Numbered from the stretch's first letter, positions 15,201-25,821 are shown. The stretch: DNA of 64,000 bases from Chimonanthus salicifolius (GCA_013350335.1 CM023533.1:32904869-32968868), one strand, 5' to 3'. The notes: generated by a model not told the origin, from the letters alone. A program made the numbers and translations.

Positions 15201-17933
15201 GCTTTTCAATTGTACTGATTTTATGAATATTTGTATACATGCTTGAAATCTTTCACTTGTAAAAGGGATGATAGAACCGAGATCTGTTGAAATTTGTGTC
15301 TACACTGGCAACTAGTTATTATTAAGATCTAGGATGAGATTTGTCATAGTTGACTATGCCATGCATGCCCATCAACTCCCTCCTTCTCTTTCTTTATTTC
15401 TAGATTTGGGATCCACGATGATCTAATTCCATATCTCCCTTAGCTTAGATCAAAAGATTTATAAGCTTCCCCTCTTTATCCCCTAAAACCAACTCCATCA
15501 CCATCTATTCTCCTTTATCTTTGTTTCCACCCTACATCTTGTCCATATTTAACTTCTTCTAATACAATGGCAGGATTTCCACTTGTATGACTCTAGCGGC
15601 CCATCAATGTCATCAACCCATCGATTGGATGGTTAGGAAAAGATACATGGGACGATGTTCAATTTGACAAGAAGGCAATTGCTTGTAAAAATTGAAGCTG
15701 GACTAAGGGAGATATGACCTATGCCACAAGTCAGATAGGACAATGAAAAGCCAATCTTCTCTCCCTCCTCTCCCCATAACCGTTCACAACCTTGCTAATA
15801 CAAGAGATTATTTTGATTTCTCTTCTTTTTATTCAACAAAATCCACCTATGCAAGTCATCACTTTTTCTTTCCACTCGGCTAAACCCCATCATCTTCACC
15901 TGCGTCTATTGTGTTTTAAGGCCCATGATATAAGAACCTCCAAATGCCTCACTACTGTGTATACTGTATAGCAACTTCAATTCCCATTGATAATGGCTGT
16001 TCATGTTGTAGATCATTTGCCACCCTTGCAGTCCTTTTTCTAGATTTTTGGGGAAAAAGAATGGGAGAAGTATCCTCAACCCTAGAACCATCTTATGTTC
16101 CTTCTATTAAGTAGTTGTCACACATGCAGCTCATTGTGTGCCTGTGATTAACATTTCCCGCATAATGGGCCTCACTTACAAACACTGATTCAATCCATCC
16201 TCAAAATCTGATCCAGTACAGAAAACATTTCCAAACCAACTCACTAAGACAAGGCTTGATTTGCTTCTAGGATTACAATCCATTGAAATCTATTTTCTTT
16301 GCCGTCTATTTATAAAGTGCAGGTGGTAGGGACTGGGAGAAGAGGTAGATCTTTAAGTATTTAGACGAGGGGTCAAAAAGGACATGATAGAATATAGGGT
16401 GATAGAGTATGATCTTTGATAGTGAGAAAAGAAACTTAGAGCTCATGGTTGACCCATGTTAGATGGGAAAATAGTTAATGATGATGATTTTTTTTCCTGA
16501 AATGGAATACGAGAATGGCCAAAAGCTAAAATGACCGTCGGAATGAATTTGACAACTATGATTTAGATCCATTTGAAGTTTGTTTTTGCCTTTTCATTTT
16601 CTTTAAGATCTTTAAGAATATCAACTCATAATATTTTGTCTGGTGACTCTAGTTTGTGGAATTGCTAAATTTAGATTTTTGAAATTTCTTTACTAATTAT
16701 ATTGTTTGAATTGTGCATGACTTTTCCATGCATACTGGAAAACATATATAGTTAATTCATCTAAATTGCTAGAAAGCCCCAAAATACATTACTAATCTTG
16801 TATGTGATGGCTTTCTTTCAGGAAATGAACAATTGATTTTAGCTGCCATCGTTCGACATTTGGACCATAAAAATGTGTCTCATGATCCTAAAACTAAATC
16901 TGATATCATTCAAATTGCTACTGCCTTAGCTCGACAACTCAGATCACAAGCTGTTGTTATTGATACTGGAGTCATCAGTGACTTGTGTAGGCATTTGAGG
17001 AAAAGTCTTCAAGCCACAGTAGAATTAGTTGGGCAGCAAGAGTTGAACTGGAATGTGGCACTTCAAAATTCTATTGAAGATTGCTTGCTAGAGATTGTTA
17101 AAGGGGTAAGATTTAGTAATTGGATGAGAAAAAAAATTGTTTGCATTCATGATCATCATCAAAGCTACTAATTCAATCCATCTGGGGTCAACTTTCTAAG
17201 TTTTCTTCCATTCTATCCTATCAAAACCATAGCTTTTGTTACTCTGCAATCCATCATACTTTGAACTTCAATCCATATGTTTAATGGCTTCCTCTTTGTT
17301 CCTTCTACTTGCAATCTTTAAATTTTTCACACAGAACCCGTTTTGGCCTACATCACACATGCCCAAAATACCTTTAACAGCTTTCTTTCAATTTTCTCAT
17401 CTATTGAGGCTATTTTCAAGGATTCCTTAATGTGTCCTAAGTCTAATTTTTGATGCTATTCTACTTATCTATCATAGAAGGTGGTCATCACATTGTCTAC
17501 TTTTCTTGTTTTTATTGTGCAAAACTCAACTTCATAATGCATTGCTGGCCTCGTGGTTTTTTTATGGACCTCCCTTTTATTCTACATGGTAGTCATGTAT
17601 CACATAGCATTCTATTGGTTTGCATTTACATCAATAAACGATTTTTATTTGCATTTTAAGAGTCATTTCCATAATTTAGAAAGATTTACTTTTACCTTTC
17701 AAAAAATGCTTTCCAAGATGGTTATTGTTTTTAGTGTTTGAATACCAATTCATCATCATCATCATTATCCTTATCATCATTTACTTTTATCTTTCAAAAA
17801 ATGCTTTCCAAGATGGTTATTGTTTTTAGTGCTTGAATACCAATTTATCAAGAGAGAATCATTCACTTTATCTTTCAAAAAATGCTTTCCAAGATGGTTA
17901 TTGTTTTTAGTGTTTGAATACCAATTTATCGAG

Positions 17934-17990
<57 letters not shown>

Positions 17991-20145
17991 TTAGTTTTCT
18001 TTTTTATGTACTCCTATCACAAACCATCCTATTTAATAATAGGACAAATTTGCCCTCAAATATTAATAGAGGGAGACTTGTTAACTAGTTTTAAGGGTTT
18101 CCTTTTGAGAAAAAAGATGTAGGGTTTTGTTTCCTTTCTTTTTATGTACTTCTCCTATCACACACCATCGTATTTAATAGTAGGACAACTTTGCCCTCAA
18201 ATATTAGATTTTTTAACTGTTTTAAGGGTTTCCTTTGAGAAAAAAAGAAGATGTGGGTTTTGTTTCCTTTCTTTTTATGTACTCCTATCACAAACCATCG
18301 TATTTAATAATAGGACTTTGCCCTCAAATATTAACGGAGGGAGACTTGTTAACTAGTTTTTAGAGTTTTTGATATTATTATGAAATATTTGAATTGACTA
18401 CTCTGCCTCTAAATATTAACATATGTAATGCATTACTTTGCACTTATCTATATTTAAATGGAAAAAACTACATCTAGAATTACAAATAGATAAGGATTTA
18501 GGGTAGCTATAAATCCCCCACGCCACCCTAAAAAATATAATATAATAAAAAGTCCATGGGTTAATTTACAATGGGGTTTTTCTATTTAGTAACTTGGTGT
18601 GCCTCTTGCTGCCCTCCTCTCTCTCTTTTGCTATACACACACATAGCTCCTTGAAAAAACTACACCTAGAATTACAAATAGATAAGGATTTAGGGTAGCT
18701 ATAAAACCCCCCCCGCCACCATAAAAATATAATAAAATAAAAAGTCCATGGGTCAATTTAAAATGGGGATTTTCTATTTGGTAACTTGGTGTGCCTCTCG
18801 CTGCCCTCCTCTCTTTCTTTTGCTATACACACACACCCCTCCTTGACAATATAGTGATGCCCCGTGTGTGTGAGGGGTGTGTATGGGAGAGCGCTTTGCA
18901 CCAGTGAGGGCTTTGAAAGTCCCATACTGCCCATGGGAATTGAAGTGCCATGGTTCATATGAGGGAGCACTCTTCTCTTCTGGCACAAGGCTTTTGGGCG
19001 CATGTATGGTATATGTGCTCAGAAGTAAAGCAGTGCATGCTCCTGTGGGCCCAAAGCAGACAATATTGTATTGGAGGAACGGGTCGTTACAAATGGTATC
19101 AGAGCACGGTTCAACTCTTGGTTTTGGATATGTGGTAAGAGCCAAGACGACTCTTGTTTAAAGGGGGTGGATAGTGATACCCCGTGTGTGTAAGGGGTGT
19201 GTACAGGAGAGCGCTTTGTGCCAGTGAGGGCGTTGGAAGTCCCATACCGCCTATGGGAGTTGAAGTGGTGTGGTTTATATGAGGGAGCACTCCTCTCTTC
19301 TAGCACAAGGCCTTTTGGACACATGTGTGGTACATGTGCTCAAAAGCAATGCCTTGCAGGCCCCTGTGGGCCAAAAGTGGACAATATTGTGTTGGAGGGA
19401 CGAGTCGTTACAATTCATGCCTTCAACATCTCTATTTAATCAATAGTCTACACTTCTTATGGTAATTTTTAATACTTTCATGCTTATCTATAATTCCAAC
19501 TGATTTTTTTATGTTATTAGATAGGTGATGCATGGTCACTTTTTGACAAGATGGCAATTACAATGGAGAAGCTGCCACATGTCGCAGTTGTTGCAAGGGC
19601 TATAATTGGATCCATGCTGATTCTAGCTCATATAATTTCTATGGCATCTCTCCACTCTCTTTCTCATCAGGTAAAATCTATTCAACCATGAATTTCTAAA
19701 CTGGACATCTTATTCCTTGGAAGCTTTCGTTTTGTTATTCTCTGCTATTAATCTGTATATGTGTGTGTGTGTGTATTGCTTGCGTTCAGCCGTGCCTGTG
19801 TATGTAATTTGTTCAGCCGTATATTCCATAAAGTGCTCTCACAATGAGAGCTCCATATGGAGGGAGCCCACCTATGATTATGGGTTGGGTGAGGTCTATC
19901 CCACTTATAATGTTTATAAAAAGCAGCTTCATTGAATGACTTTCAAAAATCAACAGTAGATGGGGTGCAATTATATTAAGCTTATCCTATGGTTAGAGTC
20001 ATTCAATCAAGTTGATTTTGTATAAACACTCTAGATATATAGATCTTTCAATCTCACGCTACTCTATGATCATAGGTGGGCTTCACATGGATCTCTCATC
20101 GTGAGAGAACTTTATGGGAGGTGCGGTGGATAATTTTCCTATACC

Positions 20146-20182
<37 letters not shown>

Positions 20183-22144
20183 TGTGAATAGTTTTAACCA
20201 TCTTGATGTTGAACCATTATATATATAATGAGGATCACCTAGGGACACCTCACCACACACATTGTGATAAATATAGGGGGGACGGGGAGTATGTGATTAG
20301 GGACATGGTGGGCCCCATTTGGTTAGTGTCCTCAAATTACAATGACGTGTCCGTAGGTGAGCATCTGGATGGTTCAAATTGTTCACAAACCCCTACATCC
20401 TTTGCATTGGCATATGGCTCTCTTTTACCCCCATATCCTCTTGTATATATTGGTCTAGAAAACCTTAGAAAATATCACTTGCCTAAGTCCCTTAAATCTT
20501 TGGAGACTGCAACTCAAGGGCTTGGGCCATGCCTGACAATTTGTGTGCCTTAAGGCTGAAATTTGGGCCACGCCCAATCCAGCCTAAACCTTATAATCCA
20601 CCTCCCCCAGTGGAACAGCCCCACCATAAGGGAAAAAAACTCATCCCACAAAGATATGGGACCGACCCTTTGCAAGACTCCATTCCCCTTGCCTCTCGGT
20701 TTCCATCTCTTTTTGGTTTAGCCCTTTCGCTGAACGGATTTGTCTCTGCTTTCTACTATGAGGCAGGTGATCAGTTAGGTGGAATATTCGGTTCTACAAA
20801 ACCTTGAGGGGACCTGAGACTGATGACTTCCTACACCTCCTCCTCCTTTTGTCTTTTGCTTTGATCCGTGCCTCAGAGGATGACGACTCCTTTGGTGGCC
20901 CGACTCTTCTGGATCCTTTTCAGTTAAGTCCTTCTATGAGTGGAACAACAGGAGTGAGACCACTCCACTCGTGGACCCATCTATTTGGTCCTCCAGAGCA
21001 CCTCCTAGAGCCATCAATTTCTTGTGGACCACTGGTCTTGGGAAGATTCTTATCCAAGACAACTTGTGCAAGCGAGGAAGGGTTTTTGTTAGTGCTTGCC
21101 TTTGTGCTTTCTTGCCTCTGAAGATGTAGACCACCTCTCATCCACTATTCTTTCTCATCTTCAGTTTGGAGCACCATTCTTGGTCACTTCGGCATGCAGT
21201 GGACTATGCCTTATTCAGTAGCTCAGTTTTCCTTCGTGTGGGAGATTTTTAATACCTCCTCCAGGTGTGTTGTTTTGTGGCATCTCGCCTGCTTTGCCAC
21301 CCTTTAGAGTATCTGATGGGGGTGGAATAATAGAGTTTTCCCTATCGGACTTCCATCATTATTCCATGACTGATATTTTGTATGCCTGGAAAGAGTGCAT
21401 CGGCCTTTCCTAGGGTTTTTTTTTTCCTTTTTAGGGGGTCATCTTTAGTGGGTGTAAGGGGCTATTGGTTTCTTTTCAGCTTTTATGTACGTTGTTTTTG
21501 CACCGCTAGTACTTTTATTATAATCTTAATTACCATTTAAAAAAAAGAGTCCCAAAGTAATTCATTTTCTTCTTTTCATTTTTTGATATTATTTTTATAA
21601 TTAAAATTTCTTACTTGATGATTGACAGGTGTTTCCAGAGGCATTCCTCCTGCAACTTTTAAAGGCAATGTTGCACCCAGATGTTGAAACACGTATAGGA
21701 GCCCATCGGATATTTTCTGTTGTGCTGCTTCCCACCTCTAACCATCTTAGACATGACTGTACTTATTTCCATTCAGAGTATTTTGAGCTAAGGAGGTGGA
21801 AATCCAAATGTGCCTCTGCATTTGCCTCGGCCACTGCTTTGCTTGAGAAGCTCCGCAGAGAAAAGGAATGTATGAAGTTAGATAGGCTTGTGAATGAAGC
21901 TCATGATGAATTAAAGAATAAGGAAATAGAAGATCAGAAACAAGGCTGGGTTCATAAAAGTTCACCAAGCTTATACAAAATAAATTGTTCTATTATTGAC
22001 AGAACTGCTGCTTCCACTAGCTCAACAGATACAGTGAGCATTTTCTGGACATCTTTATGAAGCATCCATTTAAAAAAAAAATCTAATCAAACTTCAATTA
22101 ACTAGAGCCTTCTTCCAGATCTTAACGACCCAGGTGATCTGGTT

Positions 22145-22190
<46 letters not shown>

Positions 22191-25100
22191 GGTGGTCTGG
22201 TTCAATATTTTGGCAATGGTTATCTGTTTTTTGTGTGTTTTTGAGATCTTTTTGGTGATAGAAATTGGAAAAGCCAACTTAGTGAGAAAATGCCTTGACA
22301 CCTTGCCCTCCACAATTCAGTATTTGATGGTTGATGACACTGGTTTTGGATGAAGGCAGAAAAATACTAGGTCCAATTTTTTCATCACCCTGACATACTG
22401 TCTGAATCTGGAGAACATAATTTGCCCCCACCCCCCATCCGTCCCCATGTAGGCCTAACTTATTCCAAAAACACTTATTTGTACTATGGTTAACCTAATG
22501 TTACTGCTTGTTTGATGCCAGAACATTGGTTTCATTGATTGTCACAGGAACCAAATATTGTTAAACTAAGTGAAGATCAAGTGGCATTGTTACTTTCTGC
22601 CTTCTGGGTACAAGCTAATCTTGCTGATAATTTGCCTTCAAACTTGGAATCAATAGCTCATTCCTTCTGCTTGACGCTAGTTTCCTCACACCTGAAGGTA
22701 AGTTTCCATAATTTTGGGCAATTTTGTTTTATGAGATCATGAAACAAAAATATTGAGGTTTAGGCAATCCAGTTGAAAAGGAATGCAGTTTACTCTTCAT
22801 AACTCTAGTTGCAACAGAGTTAAATGAATTTTTTATTAACTGGCTGCCCTATAGGACTTGCTAAACAACTTGAAGTGATCCTCTCTCCATTGCACCGTAT
22901 ATGATTTCTTATCATCTCGAACTGGTTGTGTTTCAGAATTCAAATCACAGCATTGTTGCTCGCTTCTTTCAACTTCCTCTCTCTCTCCGAAAGGCATCCG
23001 TGTATTCTAATAGTAAGAAAATTGAAAAGCTTACAACTTTATGAGATGTTGTGAACTTCTGAATGTTGAAACCCTTTAAATGTTATTGGCTTCAGGATTC
23101 CAGAATAGTTGTAGTCTTCTCTGTTATACTGATTTTCTGTTTGTTCAAATTTTTTATGTATTGTGTATTCTAATATTTATCTCATTGTTTTTGGTAGGAA
23201 TACTGCCTCCATCATCTCTAAGGTCTCTGTTTACAATGTCAACAGCCATGTTAATGTTCACAGCAAAATGTTATCATATTCCTGAATTGATCGACTTTCT
23301 TAAGTCAGTCACTTTTGATGATGTACGCCTCTTGAAACTGTGATTTTCTGTTCTTTTTGCTCTCTCCTGTACAAGAAACCTATCTTGGCATGGTTATACA
23401 TGTATATTTGTATGCATTCTTGTATTTGTTACATATGCACACATACGTGTACACATACATTTTCTTTGTTGTTAATGCCAATGCTAACTGGTCACTCAAA
23501 AGAAAAATGCCAAGGTTATGTTATTGTAACATGTGAATCAGAAACATACATATTAGTGCCTGAGGGTGCACAGCAAGTCGGGGCCACTAGCAGGGAATTT
23601 ATGATAAAAGCAGAAAACAAGAATCAGTCTAGAATAATATCAAGCTGAGCTTTGGCCTAGGTGTGTTCGAGCCTGAAAATTGAGCCTGAGGGTGCTCCCC
23701 ATATTTTAGTATAATTTATCACAATTCTCCATATTTTAGTTTAATCTTCATTTCAGAAAGATACTATTACAAAAATGAGCACATCACTCAAAAAAAAAAA
23801 AAAAAACCAATCAAATGGCCGTATTTTCATACAATGTGATGACATCTAATGAGGAAAAACCAAATTTGGGTTAATTAATCATGTTGGCCTGTCAAACTTG
23901 AAGAGGAACAGGCTTGGGCATCTACATGCTCAGGTTCCTCCATGTTTAGTTTGGCTTAGTGCCGGCCTCAGTACAGTGATCTGAACCCAGCCCATTCCTA
24001 CACCTATGCGTGACATGGCTCTTTGATCTATAGATAGTTTTTGTGTAACATTCTTATCTATTGATAGTAATTGCATTTTCTGCTTATATGCAACATGCTC
24101 TTTGATTTAACGTCAATGTTATTATTTTATTTTGAAATTGTAACTGGTATTTGTTCAAAGAAAAAAGGAAGAAATTTTAAAACTAGAGTTTATATATAGT
24201 AGCATCACTGAGTCCCAAAAACAAAAGCCAGGTCTGTTGATCCTGTCCTCTGTAAGTGAGTCTCTCAAACTGTTGGTTATGGGATGAGAATATAGTCTAG
24301 AGCCCAGAATATACTTGATTTTCCTATATCAGGTGTTCATGCATCCAGGTCATTGTCTGAATTACTTTTTGGTATTTAAGATCGGGCAAATTATCTCAAA
24401 TTAATTTGGATCTGGCTAGAATTTGTCTTTTCAAAAGTTGCTATTTGCTCACTCCTATATTAGAATGATAAAAGTATTTCTTAATCAGGTTGATCCGTAT
24501 CTGGGCATTGGTGAAGACTTGCAAGTTCACGTAAAGCCTCAAGCAGATGTAAAAGAGTATGGCTCTGATCGTGATCAGCAGGCAGCTCTGTCCACACTTT
24601 CCGAGCTAAGAAAGATGGCTGATGAATCAGACAAGGCTTTAGAATGCATCATAGTTCAAAGCCTCTTGACTGTGGTGGAGGTTTGCCTTCTCACCAACAT
24701 ATCTATAGATGATTTTAATGCTCGAAACATTTGCTGCTATCTTAATGGCGCTCTTCATTTTCTTCAGTTGGATACAGATGAATTAGCTAAGCGACTGTTA
24801 GAAACATTCACGCCTGATGATGAGTTCTTGTTCAGCCCTCAAACAGTAAATGACTTGAACCACATGCAGGCCATTGCGCATTCTAAAGAATCATTCTCAT
24901 TTGATGAGGTATGTTAGTAACTTCTAGTTCCACAAAGATAAACATTGAGAAATGTGCTTCCTCCCCCCCTCTTTCACCCCATTATAATTCGAGTTATCCT
25001 ATTCTCTTTGACTTATCATTCAGCACTCAAGAGATGAATTATTTTGATCCAGGATTTTCCAACAAGCTCTATAACTGAGGATGACATAGTCGGTGAATTG

Positions 25101-25735
25101 TCAGCCGTTGACCTACCCCACTCCATCTCCAAAATTCCAACTTCCCCATCCCTCTCACACATAATCAGTGTTTCACAGTTACTTGAATCGGTAACAGACA
25201 TCAACTACATGTGTATCCATATTGATCAATTGATAGAATTTCTTTGTGATGCAATGAAGCCAGTTACAATCAACATTTGTATCATCCCTGTCTTAGCAAG
25301 TTCTTGCGTGTTACCAGGCACTTGAGGTAGCTGGACATGTTGCTGGTGCATCTGTTTCTACCTCTCCGCTCTCATACAGCACAATGGCAAGCCAGTGCGA
25401 GGCGCTTGGTGCTGGCACTAGAAAGAAGCTGTCAAGTTGGTTGAATTATGATTCAAAAGCGGACAAGTTGCTCCTAACCTTCCCTACAGAAGGGCAGTCA
25501 ACGGTAGAAAAGGTTAGCCAAGTTAAATTATAGAAGATTCTTCTGCTTCACTTCATCCATTGCTTGGTTACTTGAACTTTTTAACCATCCCATCTTATTT
25601 CTGATTTTATTTCTACACAGATGATCAATGATGCAACTGGGGCAGGAAGGTTTTATACCATCAGAGACATGTCTAGCTCTGAGACTGCCTCCTGCCAGTC
25701 CCTTCGACAATTTCTTGAAAGCAGCAGGCTGTTGA
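703..25735 (+). CDS. SRL2: EFR3-family plasma-membrane scaffold (SRL2/EFOP4-like), 3' part
   Basis: Seen: exons at 703-825, 972-1022, 9658-9851, 10045-10241, 16822-17105, 19521-19670, 21629-22033, 22548-22697, 22937-23012, 23198-23322, 24489-24680, 24768-24908, 25053-25190, 25318-25512 and 25646-25735. All junctions are GT-AG and phases match, giving about 836 codons. Telling motifs are REIGEDNRSLRASSLQCLSAM, KVWAHICIQKMVELA, HLRKSLQ, AMLHPDVETRIGAHRIFSV, LSAFWVQANL and the tail LPPASPFDNFLKAAGC. Known: the family is ARM/HEAT-helical and anchors the PI4K-alpha1 complex at the plasma membrane; rice SRL2 affects leaf rolling. The start and the N-terminal cysteine-rich anchor (about 150 residues by comparison with relatives) lie left of the window. 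Resemblance is closest to Arabidopsis AT5G26850 (EFOP4), from memory. Odd points: a stop-free 87-nt intron and a frame conflict in the last exon. The first visible intron is 8.6 kb and another is 6.6 kb, both full of transposons. Confidence 0.88.
1209..1430. repeat. Two-copy tandem repeat, 111-bp period
   Basis: The segment that starts ctacattatgatacgagga at 1209 recurs at 1320 as ctacattacgatacaagga. Both copies contain ggatcctttttgcttttctgc-like and tgcatattgattgattt-like blocks. The ORF over the second copy is a by-product. It lies in the 8.6 kb intron. Confidence 0.8.
1610..2640 (-). mobile_element. Possible degraded LTR-element piece
   Basis: On the minus strand around 2350-2440 there is a TATATAAG-type TATA motif, then a run resembling an LTR R/U5 region (gagagattgatcaataaag). 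The ORF at 1968-2309 has no recognisable domain. No paired LTR, binding site or target duplication was found, so this is only a signature-level call. Confidence 0.25.
2641..3618. other. Intron stretch without recognised feature
   Basis: AT-rich intronic DNA. The short ORFs here have no domain and no plausible codon structure. Confidence 0.5.
3619..4202 (-). mobile_element. LINE 3' end, copy C (truncated)
   Basis: On the minus strand this reads into a poly(A) tail, seen as poly(T) at about 3618-3628. The ORFs encode the zinc-binding, RNase-H-proximal C-terminal region of plant L1-type LINEs, with FAIVWSLWWERNNRIF. It lacks any endonuclease or RT. Its 5' border at 4202 abuts the poly(A) tail of copy B. 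Confidence 0.8.
4203..5549 (-). mobile_element. LINE 3' end, copy B, split by TRIM-1
   Basis: The poly(A) tail is seen as poly(T) from about 4204. The coding remnant on the minus strand carries SPLYGAYGRNVTIEY and, beyond TRIM-1, the zf-RVT-like SYWIRSSSKDCLVWWPNPTSCF. The same stretch recurs in copy A at 5550-5815, so B is a separate, partly duplicated copy. It is interrupted at 4852-5347 by a TRIM element. Confidence 0.75.
4852..5347 (+). mobile_element. TRIM-1 miniature LTR retrotransposon
   Basis: Terminal repeats at 4852-5057 and 5157-5347 both start TGTAAcACCCC/TGTAAtACCCC and end GTCGTTACA. Just inside the left repeat is a degenerate tRNA-Met primer site (gatatcagagcacgg, about 5060-5074). 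A purine tract (aaggggggtagat) precedes the right repeat. Flanks aaata/agata look like a 5-bp target duplication with one change. The 99-bp interior has no coding room, so it must rely on another element's proteins. It sits inside LINE copy B. Confidence 0.85.
5550..8510 (-). pseudogene. LINE copy A, broken endonuclease/reverse transcriptase
   Basis: Minus strand, 5' to 3': endonuclease pieces at 8503-8288 (SPKWIIGEFSLSVLFYD, TSVYG) and 8179-7913 (GLVDLPLSRAEFTWSNGQ, SRIDRFLVS, SDHW); a linker at 7478-7248 (KVFGPDGFPIAFFK); RT at 7199-6864 (NSPYKILSKVLANKLK) and 6760-6272 with the FVDD catalytic core (LQFVDDTIIFF); and a zinc-binding C-terminal piece at 6099-5542 (GNRLKFWTEPWC). Frames change several times and stops intervene, so it is inactive. 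It lacks its own 3' tail because copy B follows at 5549. It lies antisense within the first visible EFR3-like intron. Confidence 0.88.
8511..9657. other. Intron remainder before exon 9658
   Basis: Unremarkable intronic DNA with a CT microsatellite and a normal polypyrimidine-rich acceptor (tatgcag) at 9657. Confidence 0.5.
9224..9267. repeat. (TC)n microsatellite
   Basis: About 22 uninterrupted TC units in the EFR3-like intron. The serine/leucine ORF that runs through it is an artefact. Confidence 0.95.
10242..12300. other. Intron stretch, degraded repeats
   Basis: AT-rich first half. At 11100-11520 a purine-rich stretch has short + strand ORFs that vaguely resemble LINE-associated sequence (KVERERCNFE), too weak to call. 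At 11940-12290 the words tcgggcctagaatttggg and similar recur, suggesting decayed repeat DNA. Confidence 0.4.
12300..15304 (+). repeat. Internally repetitive, long-LTR-like region
   Basis: Successive blocks of imperfect repeats are visible. About 12370-12870 repeats a gttgtgg...tggtcccaca phrase; 12960-13230 repeats (gt)gaactc...agcatgagga; 13640-14290 repeats gaagatccttgagttagctttcc with tggatcaaaagatacaatgta; 14400-14520 is a ggggctgcactt minisatellite. It ends in gaaatttgtgtctaca at 15304. A near-identical end closes the solo LTR at 62187, which also shares the aaagatacaa...cacttatgatga words. I infer a related long LTR, but the 5' border and target duplication were not found. Confidence 0.4.
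14851..15304. repeat. Two-copy tandem repeat, 240-bp period
   Basis: Units begin aaatcaagcc at 14851 and 15091 and end ttgtgtctaca. They are nearly identical except that unit 2 lacks a block of about 20 bp (gacccgtctctctcggaaga) present in unit 1. Confidence 0.9.
15305..16821. other. Intron remainder before exon 16822
   Basis: No gene or clear transposon end. The minus-strand ORF at 15906-16091 has no recognisable feature. Confidence 0.5.
17684..17935. repeat. Three-copy tandem repeat next to a GA tract
   Basis: The block atttacttttacctttcaa...gtttgaataccaatt starts at about 17684, 17779 and 17861. A (GA)n microsatellite follows directly. Confidence 0.85.
17937..17987. repeat. (GA)n microsatellite
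   Basis: About 25 GA units in the EFR3-like intron. An ORF with an Arg-Glu run across it is an artefact. Confidence 0.95.
18001..18360. repeat. Three-copy tandem repeat, ~135-bp period
   Basis: Units start with tttttatgtactcc-like sequence at about 18001, 18139 and 18272. They carry catcctatttaataataggac and tgccctcaaatatta blocks with small indels. Confidence 0.85.
18461..18847. repeat. Two-copy tandem repeat, 192-bp period
   Basis: Units at 18461-18652 and 18653-18847 share gaaaaaactacatctagaa, aatagataaggatttaggg, agtccatgggt and ttgctatacacacaca. TRIM-3 follows within 10 bp. Confidence 0.88.
18855..19412 (+). mobile_element. TRIM-3 miniature LTR retrotransposon
   Basis: Terminal repeats at 18855-19091 and 19175-19412 start TGAtgCCCCGTGTGTG/TGAtaCCCCGTGTGTG and end GTCGTTACA. 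The primer-binding sequence aatggtatcagagcacgg follows the left repeat and a purine tract (aaagggggtggatag) precedes the right one. The interior is only 83 bp. I see no matching 5-bp target duplication, so one edge may be altered. It lies in the EFR3-like intron before exon 19521. Confidence 0.85.
19825..20121. mobile_element. Short inverted-repeat element (MITE)
   Basis: The left arm (tccataaagtgctctcac ... agcccacctatgat, about 19825-19880) matches the reverse complement of the right arm (about 20067-20121) over some 50 bp with few changes. The central part has no coding capacity. The superfamily is not assignable without a clear target duplication. Confidence 0.75.
20151..20180. repeat. 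(AC)n microsatellite
   Basis: 15 AC units in the EFR3-like intron. Confidence 0.95.
21140..21547 (+). pseudogene. LINE 3'-end fragment, copy D
   Basis: On the + strand a degraded zinc-binding/C-terminal LINE region is readable around 21275-21340 (LWHLACFATL, then WNNRVF, with stops between). It is followed by a Gly/Ala-poor tail and a terminal A run at about 21538-21546. Same family style as copies A-C but opposite strand. It is intronic to the EFR3-like gene. Confidence 0.65.
22147..22185. repeat. (AT)n microsatellite
   Basis: About 19 AT units in a short EFR3-like intron between exons ending 22033 and starting 22548. Confidence 0.95.
23323..24488. other. Intron between exons 23322 and 24489
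   Basis: AT-rich, with an A18-like run near 23793. Nothing coding or mobile recognised. Confidence 0.55.
24681..24767 (+). other. 87-nt stop-free in-frame intron in the EFR3-like gene
   Basis: This stretch begins with GT and ends with a pyrimidine-rich run plus CAG. It is 29 codons long with no stop, so an ORF reads straight through it. Removing it joins SLLTVVE to LDTDELAKRLL, which matches the spacing of relatives as I remember them. The 29 residues (VCLLTNIS...LHFLQ) have no counterpart I recognise. It is best read as a very short intron, possibly retained at times like an exitron. Confidence 0.7.
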
Positions 25736-25821
25736 AGGAAAGCTGCTGCGGTTATTATCATTTGTATATGATTAATCATTCAATGATCAGGATTAAAATT
25801 TTACAGTTGATTTCACTTTGA
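25621..25821 (+). other. Last exon of the EFR3-like gene with two competing acceptors
   Basis: After the donor at 25513 the obvious acceptor is CAG at 25618-25620. From there the frame starts MINDATGAG and runs to a stop at 25819-25821, missing the family's conserved end. The conserved end LPPASPFDNFLKAAGC is encoded one frame over and stops at 25733-25735. A second CAG at 25643-25645, 25 nt downstream, puts the reading into that frame, so I used 25646 as the exon start. The alternative is a real 1-nt frameshift that gives this allele a different tail. Confidence 0.65.

Noticed and set aside
17820..18122. ORF with a long Arg-Glu run
   Set aside because: Reading frame through the (GA)n microsatellite.
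18758..19439. Overlapping ORFs on both strands
   Set aside because: All lie in the LTRs of TRIM-3, and the paired ORFs mirror the LTR duplication.
20203..21141. Several overlapping + and - strand ORFs of 70-116 codons
   Set aside because: Low-complexity and transposon-like DNA upstream of LINE copy D; no domain recognised and frames are mutually exclusive.
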